A DNA stretch of 64,000 nucleotides from Geobacillus kaustophilus (GCF_000948285.1 NZ_JYBP01000003.1:124001-188000), one strand, 5' to 3'. Counted from the stretch's first letter, positions 47,596 to 57,425 are shown. Numbers and translations are program-made. Notes: generated from the letters alone by a model not told the origin.

Positions 47596-49431
47596 ATGAA
47601 CAAGGAAGAAATGAAACGGTATGAATCATTTAAACAAAAATTTTTCCACTGGTTTTTGGCGTTTCAGGACGATGGGCCGTTTTCGGCGGCGGCGGGCGAG
47701 CTGCTCGCGCTGCTGAAAGAAGAGCTGGCGCTCGAGCAAGCTGTTTTTTATTTGTATGACCCGGTGCGGGCTGCCTTTTATCCGGAAGCGGCCGCGGATG
47801 GGGCGCCGGGCGCTGGGTCGATCGCAGCTGATGGAGAGCGGAAAGTCGCTGTTGTCGATGCCGGTGGGCCGCATATGGCGGCCCGGCTCTTTTTCATGCT
47901 TTCCCATGAGGCGCCGGCGATGGTCGAGCTGATGTATCGAAAAGATGGTGGTTTTGACGAGCGGTTGTTGTGGGAGATCCGGGCGGATTTGGCGCGATTG
48001 TTTCGGAAACTTAGCGCGGTGCTGCAAGGAGCGGGCGAAGAGAAACGGTATGGACAGCTGCATCGCTTCGCCGCAAAAATTCATTCCTCGATGCATATCG
48101 ATGATGTGCTTGAAGAAATTATCCGCACGCTGCAAAACGTCTACCCGTCGTTTACATATTATCTTCTGTTATCGCACGATAACCACCTGCGCGGGAATTT
48201 GCCGATTAAAGCGCTGATGTTGGATGAGGGGGAAAGGCAAACGGCGGCGCTGCGGGCGTTTTTGACCGGGCAGGTGCAATGCGAAGAGCTGACGGCTCCG
48301 CCGCGCTCGGTGCTGTACGCGCCGATCAAAGGCGTGCAGGCGGTGTATGGGGTGATTGAAATTATCGCCCCATACGCTGCACCATTTCCGAAACGGGAGA
48401 TTCATTTTATTTCGCTGCTGGCGAGCACGGCTGGAAGCGCGCTTGAGAACGCCAAGTTGTATGAACAGTCGCGCCGGCTTGTCGCCGATTTGCAGCTGAT
48501 CAACGACACGATGCGCCAATTGAACGCCCGGCCGCGGCTTCATGAAGCCATTGAGTGCATGGTGTCGCAAATTCAGCAATCGTTCGGCGCCGAAGAAGTC
48601 GGTTTTTTCTTGTTTGCGGACGGGAAGCGGGAGCTTTTGCCAGGCAGCACGCCGTTTTTTTTCGATCATCGGTCCGAGCCCTATATCGAATGGGTGGAAA
48701 AGCGGCGCCAAAGCGGAAATGACATTTTATTTGCCGGCGATGTATGCGTGTCCGCTTTCGGTCCGTTTCGCTCCATCATGGCGGCGCCGATGCAGCAAAA
48801 CAAGGAAACGAAGGGACTGTGCATTGCGCTCGCCAGCGAGCCATACCGATTTACGTTTGAGATGTTTAAACTGTTGGAATCGCTCGTTCAACATTCAACG
48901 CTGGCGTTTATGAACGCGATGTTGCGCGAAGAGCTCGAGAAGATGGTGGTCACCGATTATTTGACAAAGCTGCATACGCGCCGCTACTTGGATGAGCGGA
49001 TCCAAACATCCATGGGATCCGATGCGTCGGGGGCGTTCATTTTGCTTGACATTGATAACTTTAAGCAAATCAACGATTTGTATGGCCATCAAACAGGCGA
49101 TGAAGTGCTCGTTCAAGTGGCAGAGACGATGCGCGCCAACATTCGCGATGGCGATGTGGCGGCGCGCTGGGGCGGGGAAGAGCTGGCGGTGTATTTGCCG
49201 AACGTGCCGCTGTCCGACGCCGTTGCCGTCGCCCGCCGCATCATGGAAAAAGTGCGGGAGCAAACGATCCCGGCGGTGACCGTGTCGTGCGGCATATCAT
49301 GGTGGGGGCATGCCGGCTTTCAAGATGCAGAGAAGCTGTTCAAACGAGCCGACGCCGCGCTTTATATGGCAAAAGAGACAGGAAAAAACTGCATTTTTGT
49401 GTATGATGACTGTCATTTGTATAAGGTGTAA
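47596..49431 (+). CDS. dgcP: Diguanylate cyclase DgcP (GAF-GGDEF, YtrP)
   Basis: A 611-residue signalling enzyme that makes cyclic di-GMP. GAF-like sensor domains fill residues 1 to about 440 (FAAKIHSSMHIDDVLEEIIRTL and LHEAIECMVSQIQQSFGAEEVGFF mark two). The C-terminal GGDEF domain begins VTDYLTKLHTRRYLDERI; the active site is GGEEL (Leu instead of Phe), and the inhibitory I-site RDGD lies five residues before it. No membrane helix is present. B. subtilis dgcP is also next to rpsD. The start at 47596 has GGTGG eight bases upstream; a triple ATG at 47566 is an alternative. Confidence 0.9.
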   Translation: MNKEEMKRYESFKQKFFHWFLAFQDDGPFSAAAGELLALLKEELALEQAVFYLYDPVRAAFYPEAAADGAPGAGSIAADGERKVAVVDAGGPHMAARLFFMLSHEAPAMVELMYRKDGGFDERLLWEIRADLARLFRKLSAVLQGAGEEKRYGQLHRFAAKIHSSMHIDDVLEEIIRTLQNVYPSFTYYLLLSHDNHLRGNLPIKALMLDEGERQTAALRAFLTGQVQCEELTAPPRSVLYAPIKGVQAVYGVIEIIAPYAAPFPKREIHFISLLASTAGSALENAKLYEQSRRLVADLQLINDTMRQLNARPRLHEAIECMVSQIQQSFGAEEVGFFLFADGKRELLPGSTPFFFDHRSEPYIEWVEKRRQSGNDILFAGDVCVSAFGPFRSIMAAPMQQNKETKGLCIALASEPYRFTFEMFKLLESLVQHSTLAFMNAMLREELEKMVVTDYLTKLHTRRYLDERIQTSMGSDASGAFILLDIDNFKQINDLYGHQTGDEVLVQVAETMRANIRDGDVAARWGGEELAVYLPNVPLSDAVAVARRIMEKVREQTIPAVTVSCGISWWGHAGFQDAEKLFKRADAALYMAKETGKNCIFVYDDCHLYKV

Positions 49432-49434
49432 AAA

Positions 49435-49463
49435 GAGGAATCCGGGTGAGCGGATTCCTTCTT
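49435..49463 (+). terminator. Terminator after dgcP
   Basis: AGGAATCCG pairs with CGGATTCCT over GGTGAG, followed by TCTTCG. The A-run before it suggests function on both strands. Confidence 0.7.
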
Positions 49464-49485
49464 CGCGCTTGGTGCGCTTTTTGCG

Positions 49486-49962
49486 TCAGGCGGAAATGAG
49501 CACGCTGGCAAACTGCTCCAAAAAGCGGCGGTCGATGTCATCGAAGCGGTTTTTCACCGGGCTGTCGATGTCCAGAACGCCGATGACGCGGCCGTCTTTG
49601 ATGAGCGGCACGACGATTTCCGATTGAGACGCCGCATCGCAGGCGATATGGCCCGGGAATTGGTGAACGTCAGGAACGACCACCGTCCGCCGTTCGACGG
49701 CCGCCGTGCCGCACACCCCCTTGCCGAACGGAATGCGTACGCATGCCGGCAAGCCTTGGAACGGGCCAAGCACAAGCTCCTCGCCGTCTGCGAGATAAAA
49801 CCCGACCCAATTGATGTCGGACAAGAATTGATTGAGCAAGGCCGCCGCGTTCGCCAAGTTGGCGATGAAATTTCGTTCCCCGGAAATGAGCGATTTCAGC
49901 TGTTCGATGACGAGCGCGTAATTTTCTTCGCGTGTTCCATTGTAAGCCATGGGTCGAAACAT
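49486..49962 (-). CDS. Free methionine-(R)-sulfoxide reductase, GAF domain (YtsP)
   Basis: A 158-residue single GAF domain of the fRMsr (MsrC) type, which reduces free Met-R-sulfoxide. The three family cysteines are visible: PACVRIPFGKGVCGTAA and FPGHIACDAAS. The block SDINWVGFYLADGEELVLGPFQG is diagnostic. AAGGAGG lies before the ATG at 49962. It corresponds to B. subtilis YtsP. The TetR gene yttP that I recall next to it in B. subtilis is absent here. Confidence 0.88.
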   Translation of the reverse strand: MFRPMAYNGTREENYALVIEQLKSLISGERNFIANLANAAALLNQFLSDINWVGFYLADGEELVLGPFQGLPACVRIPFGKGVCGTAAVERRTVVVPDVHQFPGHIACDAASQSEIVVPLIKDGRVIGVLDIDSPVKNRFDDIDRRFLEQFASVLISA

Positions 49963-50077
49963 AGAACTAGCCTCCTTTTTCATCATGATTGGAGCAGGAT
50001 CCCTCACTTCAACATCCAGCAGGATGCAAGCAGGGAAATAGCTGATTCGCCTATTTTATGACGGCTGCGGGCGGCTG

Positions 50078-50881
50078 TCAATCCGAAAGCGCTTCGGGGT
50101 CCATCCTGTCCCGTCCTTGGTGCAGGTCGGCGGCGCGATGGGCGTCGGATCCGTAGACGATCGGGATGCCCCGCCGTCGCGCCTCGGCGATCACGCCGCC
50201 CGGCGGATACGGCTCAAGGCAGAGCGGTTTGGCGGCGCCGGCGCCGTTGTAGTCCAATTCATAGCCGAACTGCTTGATGTCATCGAGAATACCGACAATC
50301 CACTCATCCATTGGTTCCAAGCAAGGGAAGCGGCGATGGAATTTGCGCACAAGCGTCATATGGCCGATGCGTTTCGGTTTGTAGCGGCCAAGCTCCGTGC
50401 AGATCGATTGCCGCACCGTTTCGTAGTAGGCGCGGTGGACGCGTTCGACCGATCCGAACAAGCGGATGATGTCGGCGAACATATCTTCGCTGTAATCAAG
50501 GCATACATATTGCCCTTCGTGGGCCAAAAAGTGAACCGATAAAATGCTGTCGTCAAGCAGCGGGCCGACCTCGTCGAGCAGGCGGGTTGTTTCTTCCTCA
50601 AAGCCAGGAATAAAATCGACTTCGAGCCCGACACGGATGGCAATGTCATTTCGGTAGCGGGCTTTCACCTCAGCGACGGCGTGCAAATAGCGCTCAAGCT
50701 GACTAAGCTTCATCGAACAGTCCTGGTTGGGCGTTGGATCGATAAACCGCTCAGGAAGCGGGGCATGCTCCGTAAAGGAAATGTCTGTATAGCCAAGGCT
50801 GATCGCGCGCTCTACATAGGCCTCAAGCGGATCTTGGCTTCCGTGCGGACAAAACGGCGTATGAATATGCCCGTCGCGCAT
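50078..50881 (-). CDS. hisJ: Histidinol-phosphatase HisJ (PHP family)
   Basis: A 267-residue PHP-fold phosphatase for the eighth step of histidine synthesis. The metal motif DGHIHTPFCPHG opens the protein, followed by FTEHAPLPERF, VGLEVDFIPG, SVHFLA and YGSDAHRA near the C-terminus. ATG at 50881 has AAGGAGG upstream. It lies outside a his operon, as in B. subtilis, and is divergent from ezrA. Confidence 0.92.
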   Translation of the reverse strand: MRDGHIHTPFCPHGSQDPLEAYVERAISLGYTDISFTEHAPLPERFIDPTPNQDCSMKLSQLERYLHAVAEVKARYRNDIAIRVGLEVDFIPGFEEETTRLLDEVGPLLDDSILSVHFLAHEGQYVCLDYSEDMFADIIRLFGSVERVHRAYYETVRQSICTELGRYKPKRIGHMTLVRKFHRRFPCLEPMDEWIVGILDDIKQFGYELDYNGAGAAKPLCLEPYPPGGVIAEARRRGIPIVYGSDAHRAADLHQGRDRMDPEALSD

Positions 50882-50974
50882 GATCGATTTTCCTCCTTTC
50901 TCCCTTAATGCATCATAGCAAAAATCCTGTAAAAAAAAATAAAAATTTTGGTCAAAAAATGTCGTTAAACATGG

Positions 50975-50980
50975 TATCAT
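50975..50980 (+). promoter_or_regulatory. ezrA promoter (extended -10)
   Basis: TATCAT preceded by TGG in an A+T-rich stretch, 93 bases before the ezrA start. No strong -35 at 17 bases. Confidence 0.45.
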
Positions 50981-51073
50981 AAAAACATTGAAAACCATAT
51001 CTCTTTTGGCCTTCTTCCGCTTGATTTTTTTATTTGCTGTTTCAGTAGCTTGAGTTTAAGGAGGCGTCAGCGG

Positions 51074-52777
51074 ATGGGGATGGCATGGGTCGTTCTGCTC
51101 CTCGGAGCGGGGGCAATCATATACAATCAGATGTATCGAAAGCGGATGTACCGGGAAATCGATCGGCTCGAGGAATGGAAAATCAACTTGATGAACCGGC
51201 CGGTGCCGGATGAGCTGGCGAAAGTGAAACAGCTGAATATGAAAGGGGAGACGGAGCAGCTGTTTGAACGATGGCGCCGGCAATGGGACGACATTGTGGC
51301 AGTGAAGCTGCCGAATGTGGAAGAACAGCTGTTTGACGCGGAGCAGCTGCTCGACAAATACCGCTACCGGCAGGCGCGCCGGCTGCTTGGGCAAATCGCC
51401 GACGGATTGCGTCGTCTTGAGGAAGAAGTGCATGAAATCATTCATGAAGTGAATGAATTGATTGGCAGCGAGGAACAAAGCCGGGCGGAGATCGAGGAGC
51501 TGCGTGCGGCTCACCGGGAAGCGAAAAAGACGCTGCTTGCTTACCGTTATACGTTCGGTTCGGCTGCCGACTTGCTTGACGTCCGTTTAACGGAAGCGGA
51601 GAAGCAGTTTCAGCGGTTTGCCGAATTGACGGAAGCCGGCAATTATTTGGCGGCGCGCGATGTGGTTCTGACGCTGAAGGAAGAGCTCGGCCGGCTCACA
51701 GCTATGATGGAAGAAATTCCGAAACTGCTTGGCGAATGCCAAACATCGCTGCCAGCCCAGCTCGCTGAGTTGGCCGATGGCTATCGAGAGATGGAAGAGC
51801 GCGGGTACATCCTTGACCATTTGCACATGGAGCGCACGCTTCAGGAAAAACGGGAAAAAATCGAGCAATGTCTGGCCATGATCCATGAGCTGCGCATCGA
51901 AGAAGCGAAGCAAACTGCCGCTGAGCTGAAAGAAGAGATCGACGCGCTCTACGATTTGCTCGAAAACGAAGTGCTCGCGCATCAATATGTGCAAACGGAA
52001 ATGCCGCGCATCGGCGGCATGCTTCAAGAACTCGCCGCTGAAGCGAAGGAGACCGAGGCGGAGGCGTTGTTCGTCCAGCAAAGCTACCATTTGCCGCCAA
52101 GCGACCTTGAAAAATATCGAAGCATCGAAAAGCAGCTGCACCAGCTGCAAAAGCGGTTTTTTCTCATTCAAGACCGAGTTGCCGAGGCGAAAACAGCGTA
52201 TTCGCTCCTGAAAGAGGAGCTTGAGCAGCTTGTGTCCCAAATCGACCTCATGAAGGAAGAGCATGAACAGTTTCGAACGATGCTGCAGACGCTGCGCAAA
52301 GACGAATTGATCGCCCGCGAAAAGCTTGACGCGATGCGAAAAACATTGGCCGAGGCGCTCCGCCTTGTGCAAAAGAGCCGGCTGCCGGGGCTGCCTGAAC
52401 CGTATTCGCTCGAACTGGCGGAAGCGAGACGCAGCTTGCAGGCCGTTGCCGCGCGCCTTGAAGAAAAGCCGCTTGACATGCAGGCCGTCGACCAAGCGTT
52501 GGAGGAGGCGAAAGCGGCGGTGGAACGGCTTTATGAACGCACGGTGGGGATGATTGAACAGGCGATGCTGGCGGAGCGGACGATTCAATACGGCAACCGC
52601 TACCGCCGCCGCTACCCGTCCGTGCGCAAACGGCTCGAAGAAGCGGAATCGTTGTTCCGGCATTACGATTATGAAGAGGCGCTCCGCGAGGCCGTGGCGG
52701 CGGTCGAGGAGGTCGAACCGGGCGCGTTTGATCGCGTGCAGCAGCTATGGCAAGAGAACGATGACCGGAAGCGGTGA
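51074..52777 (+). CDS. ezrA: Septation ring formation regulator EzrA
   Basis: A 567-residue membrane protein with one N-terminal helix ([21 protein letters not shown]) and a long cytoplasmic array of spectrin-like coiled-coil repeats. EzrA binds FtsZ, limits Z-ring formation away from mid-cell and links to PBPs. The conserved QNR patch needed for mid-cell placement is seen as QYGNRYR near residue 505. ATG at 51074 has AAGGAGG nine bases upstream; TTG at 51050 is rejected since the SD lies after it. Confidence 0.95.
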   Translation: MGMAWVVLLLGAGAIIYNQMYRKRMYREIDRLEEWKINLMNRPVPDELAKVKQLNMKGETEQLFERWRRQWDDIVAVKLPNVEEQLFDAEQLLDKYRYRQARRLLGQIADGLRRLEEEVHEIIHEVNELIGSEEQSRAEIEELRAAHREAKKTLLAYRYTFGSAADLLDVRLTEAEKQFQRFAELTEAGNYLAARDVVLTLKEELGRLTAMMEEIPKLLGECQTSLPAQLAELADGYREMEERGYILDHLHMERTLQEKREKIEQCLAMIHELRIEEAKQTAAELKEEIDALYDLLENEVLAHQYVQTEMPRIGGMLQELAAEAKETEAEALFVQQSYHLPPSDLEKYRSIEKQLHQLQKRFFLIQDRVAEAKTAYSLLKEELEQLVSQIDLMKEEHEQFRTMLQTLRKDELIAREKLDAMRKTLAEALRLVQKSRLPGLPEPYSLELAEARRSLQAVAARLEEKPLDMQAVDQALEEAKAAVERLYERTVGMIEQAMLAERTIQYGNRYRRRYPSVRKRLEEAESLFRHYDYEEALREAVAAVEEVEPGAFDRVQQLWQENDDRKR

Positions 52778-52783
52778 GGAATC

Positions 52784-52826
52784 AACCCGATAAATGTCGG
52801 TTCAGCCGATATTTGTCGGGTTTTTG
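52784..52826 (+). terminator. Terminator after ezrA
   Basis: AACCCGATAAATGTCGG pairs with CCGATATTTGTCGGGTT (few mismatches) over TTCAG, followed by TTTGG. Confidence 0.85.
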
Positions 52827-52910
52827 GTGAATAATGTAGGTGGCAGTGTTGGCTGGATGAATGAGGACACGGCTTTTTTAGGGGATGATGCAAGCCGTCG
52901 TGTGTCTTCG

Positions 52911-52940
52911 TTGCCGATTGGCGTCTGTTTTGGGTAAGAT
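52911..52940 (+). promoter_or_regulatory. Candidate promoter of the desulfurase-thiI operon
   Basis: TTGCCG at 52911 and TAAGAT at 52935, 18 bases apart, 50 bases before the start codon. A weak match. Confidence 0.4.
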
Positions 52941-52989
52941 GGACGATGGACAGCGATATTTTGCCGACAATGAGCGGAGGATGGAAGCG

Positions 52990-54135
52990 ATGATCTATCT
53001 TGACAACAGTGCGACGACCAAACCATTTCCCGAGGTGGTCGATTCGTTCGTCGCCGTCGCCACGAACTATTTTGCCAATCCGTCGTCGCTCCATGGGCTG
53101 GGCATGAAATCGGAGCGGCTTTTGGCGCAGGCGCGTGAACAAATCGCCGCCATGCTGCGCGTGAAGCCGAATGAAATCGTTTTTACCTCCGGCGGAACGG
53201 AGGCGAACAATTTCGCCATCAAAGGGGTCGCCTGGGAATACAAGCAGCGAGGCCGGCACATCATTACGACGAAAATCGAGCATCCGTCTGTCGTGGAACC
53301 GTGCCGCCAGCTTGAGGAGCTTGGTTTTGAGGTGACGTACTTGCCGGTCGACCACGAAGGAAGGGTATCGGTTGAGCAAGTGGAACGCGCTCTGCGCGAC
53401 GATACGATTCTCGTGTCGGTCATGCACGTCAATAACGAAGTTGGCACGGTGCAGCCGATCGAAGAAATCGGCGCCCTCTTGGCCCGCTATCCGAAAACAT
53501 TGTTTCACGTCGATCGGGTGCAAGGGATCAGCAAAGTGCCGCTCGACTTGAAGCAAGCAGGCGTTGATTTATGCACGATATCGGCGCATAAATTTCACGG
53601 GCTGCGCGGCGCCGGGGTGCTTTACGTGCGTGAAGGAGTCCGATTGGCTCCCTTGATTGCCGGCGGCGGGCAGGAGCGGCAGCTTCGGTCCGGAACGGAA
53701 AACGTCGCTGCCATCGTCGCGATGGCAAAGGCGCTTCGCTTGGCCATGGAGCGGTATGATCGGGACATCGACCGGCTTCAAGCATTGAAAGACGAGTGGC
53801 TCGAAGCGCTTGCGGCGATTCCGGATATCGAGATCAACACGCCGCGCGATGGCGCCGCTCCTCATATCATCAACTTTTCGTTAAAGCGCGGCGTGAAGCC
53901 GGAAGTGTTTGTTCACGAGCTGGAGAAAAGCGGAATCTACGTGTCGACGACGTCAGCCTGTTCATCGAAAAAGAAGGCGCCGAGCAAGACGCTTTTGGCC
54001 ATGGGGCTTGGCGAAGACCGCGCCGAGCGCGGCATTCGCATCAGCTTGTCGTTTGACAACAGCCGGGAAGAAATCGCGCCCGCAGTGGCAGCGATCAAGC
54101 AGGCGATCAAAACATTAAGCGAGGTAACGGAATAA
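52990..54135 (+). CDS. nifZ: Cysteine desulfurase (NifZ-type partner of ThiI)
   Basis: A 381-residue PLP enzyme that takes sulfur from cysteine. The PLP lysine is in SAHKFHGLRGAG near residue 200, the sulfur-accepting Cys in STTSACSSKKK near residue 324, and EANNFAIKG is at the N-terminal part. It precedes thiI by one base, so it should supply persulfide for 4-thiouridine in tRNA, as NifZ does in B. subtilis. The motif normally HVDAxQ reads HVDRVQ here. ATG at 52990 follows GGAGG by nine bases. Confidence 0.9.
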   Translation: MIYLDNSATTKPFPEVVDSFVAVATNYFANPSSLHGLGMKSERLLAQAREQIAAMLRVKPNEIVFTSGGTEANNFAIKGVAWEYKQRGRHIITTKIEHPSVVEPCRQLEELGFEVTYLPVDHEGRVSVEQVERALRDDTILVSVMHVNNEVGTVQPIEEIGALLARYPKTLFHVDRVQGISKVPLDLKQAGVDLCTISAHKFHGLRGAGVLYVREGVRLAPLIAGGGQERQLRSGTENVAAIVAMAKALRLAMERYDRDIDRLQALKDEWLEALAAIPDIEINTPRDGAAPHIINFSLKRGVKPEVFVHELEKSGIYVSTTSACSSKKKAPSKTLLAMGLGEDRAERGIRISLSFDNSREEIAPAVAAIKQAIKTLSEVTE

Positions 54136-54136
54136 G

Positions 54137-55345
54137 ATGATGAAGTATGACCGCATTTTGATTCGCTACGGAGAAATGACGACGAAAGGAAAAAATCGGA
54201 ACATCTTCGTCCGGCGTCTTAAAAACAACATTGCCCGCAAACTGCAGGCGTTCGAGCGGATTCAGATTGAATATATGCGCGACCGAATGTACATTTTATT
54301 AAACGGCGAGCCGCATGAACCGATCATCGAAAAGCTGAAAACCGTCTTTGGCATTCATTCGTTCAGCTTGGCGATGAAGTGCGAAAACGATCTCGACGCC
54401 ATTAAGGAAACTGCGCTCGCCGCCGTCCGTCAGCTCCCATACAAAGGAAAAACGTTTAAAGTGAGCGCCCGCCGCGTCGACAAACAGTTTCCGCATCGAA
54501 GCGACGAGCTGAACTACGAGGTGGGGGCGCACATTTTGCGGCAGACGGACGGGCTTACGGTCAACGTGCGCGAGCCGGATATTGACGTGCGCATTGAAGT
54601 GCGTCAAGACGGGACATATGTCACGTGCCGCGACATTTTCGGCGCCGGCGGCCTGCCGGTCGGAACGAGCGGCAAGGCGATGCTCATGCTCTCAGGCGGC
54701 ATTGACAGCCCGGTTGCTGGTTATTTGTCGATGAAGCGCGGCTTGGAAATCGAGGCCGTCCACTTTTTCAGCCCCCCGTTTACAAGCGAACGGGCAAAGC
54801 AAAAAGTGATTGACCTCGTGCGCAAACTGACGACATACGGCGGGAGAATCAAGCTTCACATCGTGCCGTTTACCGAAGTGCAGCAAGTTATTTACCAAAG
54901 GATTCCAAACGAGTACTCGTTGATTTCGACTCGGCGGGCGATGCTGAAGATCACCGACGCGTTGCGCCGCCGCCAGCGGGCGTTGGCGATTGTCACAGGT
55001 GAAAGCCTCGGCCAAGTCGCGAGCCAGACGCTTGAGAGCATGTACGTCATCAATGAGGTGACAAATACCCCGATTTTGCGCCCGCTTGTTTCGATGGATA
55101 AACTTGAAATTATCGAGTTGGCGAAGCAAATCGGCACGCATGATATTTCCATTCTTCCTTATGAAGACTGTTGCACCATTTTTACGCCAAGAGCGCCGAA
55201 AACGAAACCGAAAAAAGAAAAAGTGCTCCATTATGAGAGCCAGCTCGACCTCGCTCCGCTTCTGGAAAAGGCAGTCAATGACACAGAAACGCTCGTCATT
55301 GATGAAGAAACAGGACAGGGCGATGAGTTTGCCGAGCTGTTTTGA
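54137..55345 (+). CDS. thiI: tRNA 4-thiouridine synthase ThiI
   Basis: A 402-residue protein: N-terminal ferredoxin-like plus THUMP domain (residues 1-165) that holds tRNA, then a PP-loop ATPase (MLSGGIDSPVAGYL near residue 183) that adenylates U8. There is no C-terminal rhodanese domain, the usual form in Bacillus, so sulfur must come from the preceding desulfurase directly. The start is ATG at 54137 or 54140; GAGGTAA lies upstream. The C-terminus ends in an acidic tail. Confidence 0.93.
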   Translation: MMKYDRILIRYGEMTTKGKNRNIFVRRLKNNIARKLQAFERIQIEYMRDRMYILLNGEPHEPIIEKLKTVFGIHSFSLAMKCENDLDAIKETALAAVRQLPYKGKTFKVSARRVDKQFPHRSDELNYEVGAHILRQTDGLTVNVREPDIDVRIEVRQDGTYVTCRDIFGAGGLPVGTSGKAMLMLSGGIDSPVAGYLSMKRGLEIEAVHFFSPPFTSERAKQKVIDLVRKLTTYGGRIKLHIVPFTEVQQVIYQRIPNEYSLISTRRAMLKITDALRRRQRALAIVTGESLGQVASQTLESMYVINEVTNTPILRPLVSMDKLEIIELAKQIGTHDISILPYEDCCTIFTPRAPKTKPKKEKVLHYESQLDLAPLLEKAVNDTETLVIDEETGQGDEFAELF

Positions 55346-55372
55346 ATCTCAAAATTTACCAAAAACCATCGC

Positions 55373-55403
55373 TGCATATCGCCATCTGTTTTCACACATT
55401 CTA
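55373..55403 (+). promoter_or_regulatory. SigG-type promoter of the SASP gene
   Basis: TGCATA at 55373 and CATTCTA at 55397 are 18 bases apart, close to the forespore consensus TGMATA-N17/18-CATACTA. Forespore expression is expected for alpha/beta SASP genes. Confidence 0.7.
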
Positions 55404-55426
55404 TAGGTACAAGGAGGTGAAAACAG

Positions 55427-55630
55427 ATGGCACGCAACAATACGAATCAACTGCTCGTTCCGGGTGCGCAGCAAGCGCTGGAGCAAATGAAATATGAGAT
55501 CGCCCAAGAATTTGGCGTGAGCTTAGGCGCTGACACGACTTCACGCGCCAACGGTTCGGTCGGCGGCGAGATCACGAAACGTCTCGTAGCCATGGCTCAG
55601 CAACAATTGGGCGGCGCACGCCAATTCTAA
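55427..55630 (+). CDS. sspA: Alpha/beta-type small acid-soluble spore protein
   Basis: A 67-residue DNA-coating protein of dormant spores. The family blocks are present: [23 protein letters not shown], which contains the germination protease cut site after Glu in YEIA, and [19 protein letters not shown]. It shields DNA from UV, heat and hydrolysis. AAGGAGGTG lies before the ATG. Its place after thiI equals that of B. subtilis sspA. Confidence 0.92.
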   Translation: MARNNTNQLLVPGAQQALEQMKYEIAQEFGVSLGADTTSRANGSVGGEITKRLVAMAQQQLGGARQF

Positions 55631-55647
55631 TTTCATACCGAATGGCT

Positions 55648-55680
55648 TGCGCGGCGGGGGGCATCCCCCGCCGCTTTCAA
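55648..55680 (+). terminator. Terminator after the SASP gene
   Basis: GCGGCGGGGG pairs with CCCCCGCCGC over GCAT, followed by TTTC. Very stable stem, short T-run. Confidence 0.7.
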
Positions 55681-55695
55681 TATGGAAAAACGGTA

Positions 55696-55724
55696 TTCAA
55701 AATAGAGCGACTATTTTGTATAAT
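55696..55724 (+). promoter_or_regulatory. SigA promoter of ytcI
   Basis: TTCAAA at 55696 and TATAAT at 55719, 17 bases apart, 46 bases before the start codon. Confidence 0.7.
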
Positions 55725-55769
55725 AGAGATGCCGACCGCGGCGAAACAAGACAAAGGGGGAGAGGAACG

Positions 55770-57362
55770 ATGAGACGGGAAGATTTGATTGCTCCCGAGC
55801 GCTACAATTTGACATCGGAAATAGAACGGCATGCGGCCGCTGACCCGGATCGGATCGCGTTGAAATGGGAGAGCGAGCAAGGCGAAACGAAAGAGATTAC
55901 ATACGGCCGTTTGATGGCGCGCGCCAACCGAATTGGAAACGCTTTCTTGTCGCACGGGCTCGAAAAAGGCGATAAAGTGCTCGTCATGATGCCGCGCCTC
56001 ATTGAAACATACGAAGTGTATATAGGGGCGCTCAAAGCCGGGCTTGTCGTCATCCCGAGCTCGGAGATGCTGCGGACGAAAGATTTGCAATACCGGCTCG
56101 TCCATAGCGAAGCGAAAGCGATCGTCGCGTATGCGCCGTATACGGACGAATTTGCGCCGATTGACGGCATCGACCATTTGACGAAGTTCGTCATCGGGGA
56201 GCCCCGGGATGGATGGATTCGGCTTGAAGATGCCATGGCGAACGAAAGCGAAACGCTTGAGGCGGCCGACACGTCGCGCGATGATATGGCGTTTTTGTCG
56301 TACACATCCGGCACGACCGGCAATCCAAAAGGTGTCGTTCATTGCCATGGCTGGGCGTACGCCCACTTGCGCACGGCGGCGAAAAACTGGCTGTGCATTG
56401 AAGAAGGCGATCTCGTTTGGGCGACGGCCGGGCCGGGATGGCAAAAATGGATTTGGAGCCCATTTTTATCGGTGCTCGGTTCAGGGGCGACCGGGTTCGT
56501 CTACTACGGCCGCTTTGAGCCGGAAATATATTTGCATCTATTGGAAAAATACAACATCAATGTGCTTTGCTGCACACCGACCGAGTATCGTTTGATGGCG
56601 AAAGTGCCGGACATCGGCCGCTACAATTTATCCCATTTGCACAGCGCCGTGTCCGCCGGCGAGCCGCTCAACCGCGAAGTGATCGACACGTTCGCCAAGC
56701 ATTTCGGCGTCGAAGTGCGCGACGGCTACGGCCAGACAGAAAACACGCTGCTTGTCGGCGTCATGAAAGGAATGCCCATCAAGCCAGGTTCGATGGGGAA
56801 ACCGACGCCAGGCAACCGCGTTGAAATTATCGATGAAAACGGCGAGCCGTGCCCGCCCGGACAAGTCGGCGACATCGCCGTCCATATCGAAACGCCGGCG
56901 CTGTTTAAATATTATTATAAAGATCCGGAGCGGACAGCGATGCAGTTCCGCGGCGACTACTACATTACGGGAGACAAAGCGCGCAAAGACGAAGACGGCT
57001 ATTTCTGGTTTGAAGGCCGCGGGGATGACATCATCATCAGCGCCGGCTATACGATCGGCCCGTTTGAAGTCGAAGACGCGCTTGTCAAGCACCCAGCCGT
57101 CAAAGAGTGCGCCGTCGTCGCCAGTCCGGATGAAGTGCGCGGCCATGTCGTCAAAGCGTTCGTCGTGCTGCGCGACGGGGTCGACAAAGACGATCCGTCT
57201 CTGATTCCGGCCCTGCAAGAACATGTGAAACAGTTGACGGCGCCATACAAATACCCGCGCAAAATCGAGTTTGTCGACGATTTGCCGAAAACGGCGTCCG
57301 GAAAAATCCGCCGCGTCGAGCTGCGCGAGCGGGAAGCCCGCCTTGCCGGACGGTCGTCGTAA
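55770..57362 (+). CDS. ytcI: Acyl-CoA synthetase YtcI (ANL superfamily)
   Basis: A 530-residue AMP-forming acyl-CoA ligase, related to AcsA of this window but shorter and nearer to medium-chain or branched-chain acyl-CoA synthetases. Motifs: SYTSGTTGNPKGVVH near residue 185, DGYGQTENT near 320, YYITGDKARKDEDGYFWFEGRGDD near 400, and PKTASGKIRRVEL with the catalytic Lys near 512. The substrate is not known. The start at 55770 has GGGGGAGAGGAA upstream. It converges with nadK across a perfect hairpin. Confidence 0.88.
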   Translation: MRREDLIAPERYNLTSEIERHAAADPDRIALKWESEQGETKEITYGRLMARANRIGNAFLSHGLEKGDKVLVMMPRLIETYEVYIGALKAGLVVIPSSEMLRTKDLQYRLVHSEAKAIVAYAPYTDEFAPIDGIDHLTKFVIGEPRDGWIRLEDAMANESETLEAADTSRDDMAFLSYTSGTTGNPKGVVHCHGWAYAHLRTAAKNWLCIEEGDLVWATAGPGWQKWIWSPFLSVLGSGATGFVYYGRFEPEIYLHLLEKYNINVLCCTPTEYRLMAKVPDIGRYNLSHLHSAVSAGEPLNREVIDTFAKHFGVEVRDGYGQTENTLLVGVMKGMPIKPGSMGKPTPGNRVEIIDENGEPCPPGQVGDIAVHIETPALFKYYYKDPERTAMQFRGDYYITGDKARKDEDGYFWFEGRGDDIIISAGYTIGPFEVEDALVKHPAVKECAVVASPDEVRGHVVKAFVVLRDGVDKDDPSLIPALQEHVKQLTAPYKYPRKIEFVDDLPKTASGKIRRVELREREARLAGRSS

Positions 57363-57425
57363 GCAGAAAGAGCCGGTTGGGCTGGCCGCTGCCGGAAGGG
57401 GAGCGATGTCCATGCGGCGACCAAA

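Noticed and set aside
55340-55426. Possible SigA promoter for the SASP gene
   Set aside because: No TTGACA/TATAAT pair with proper spacing; the SigG-type pair is a better match.
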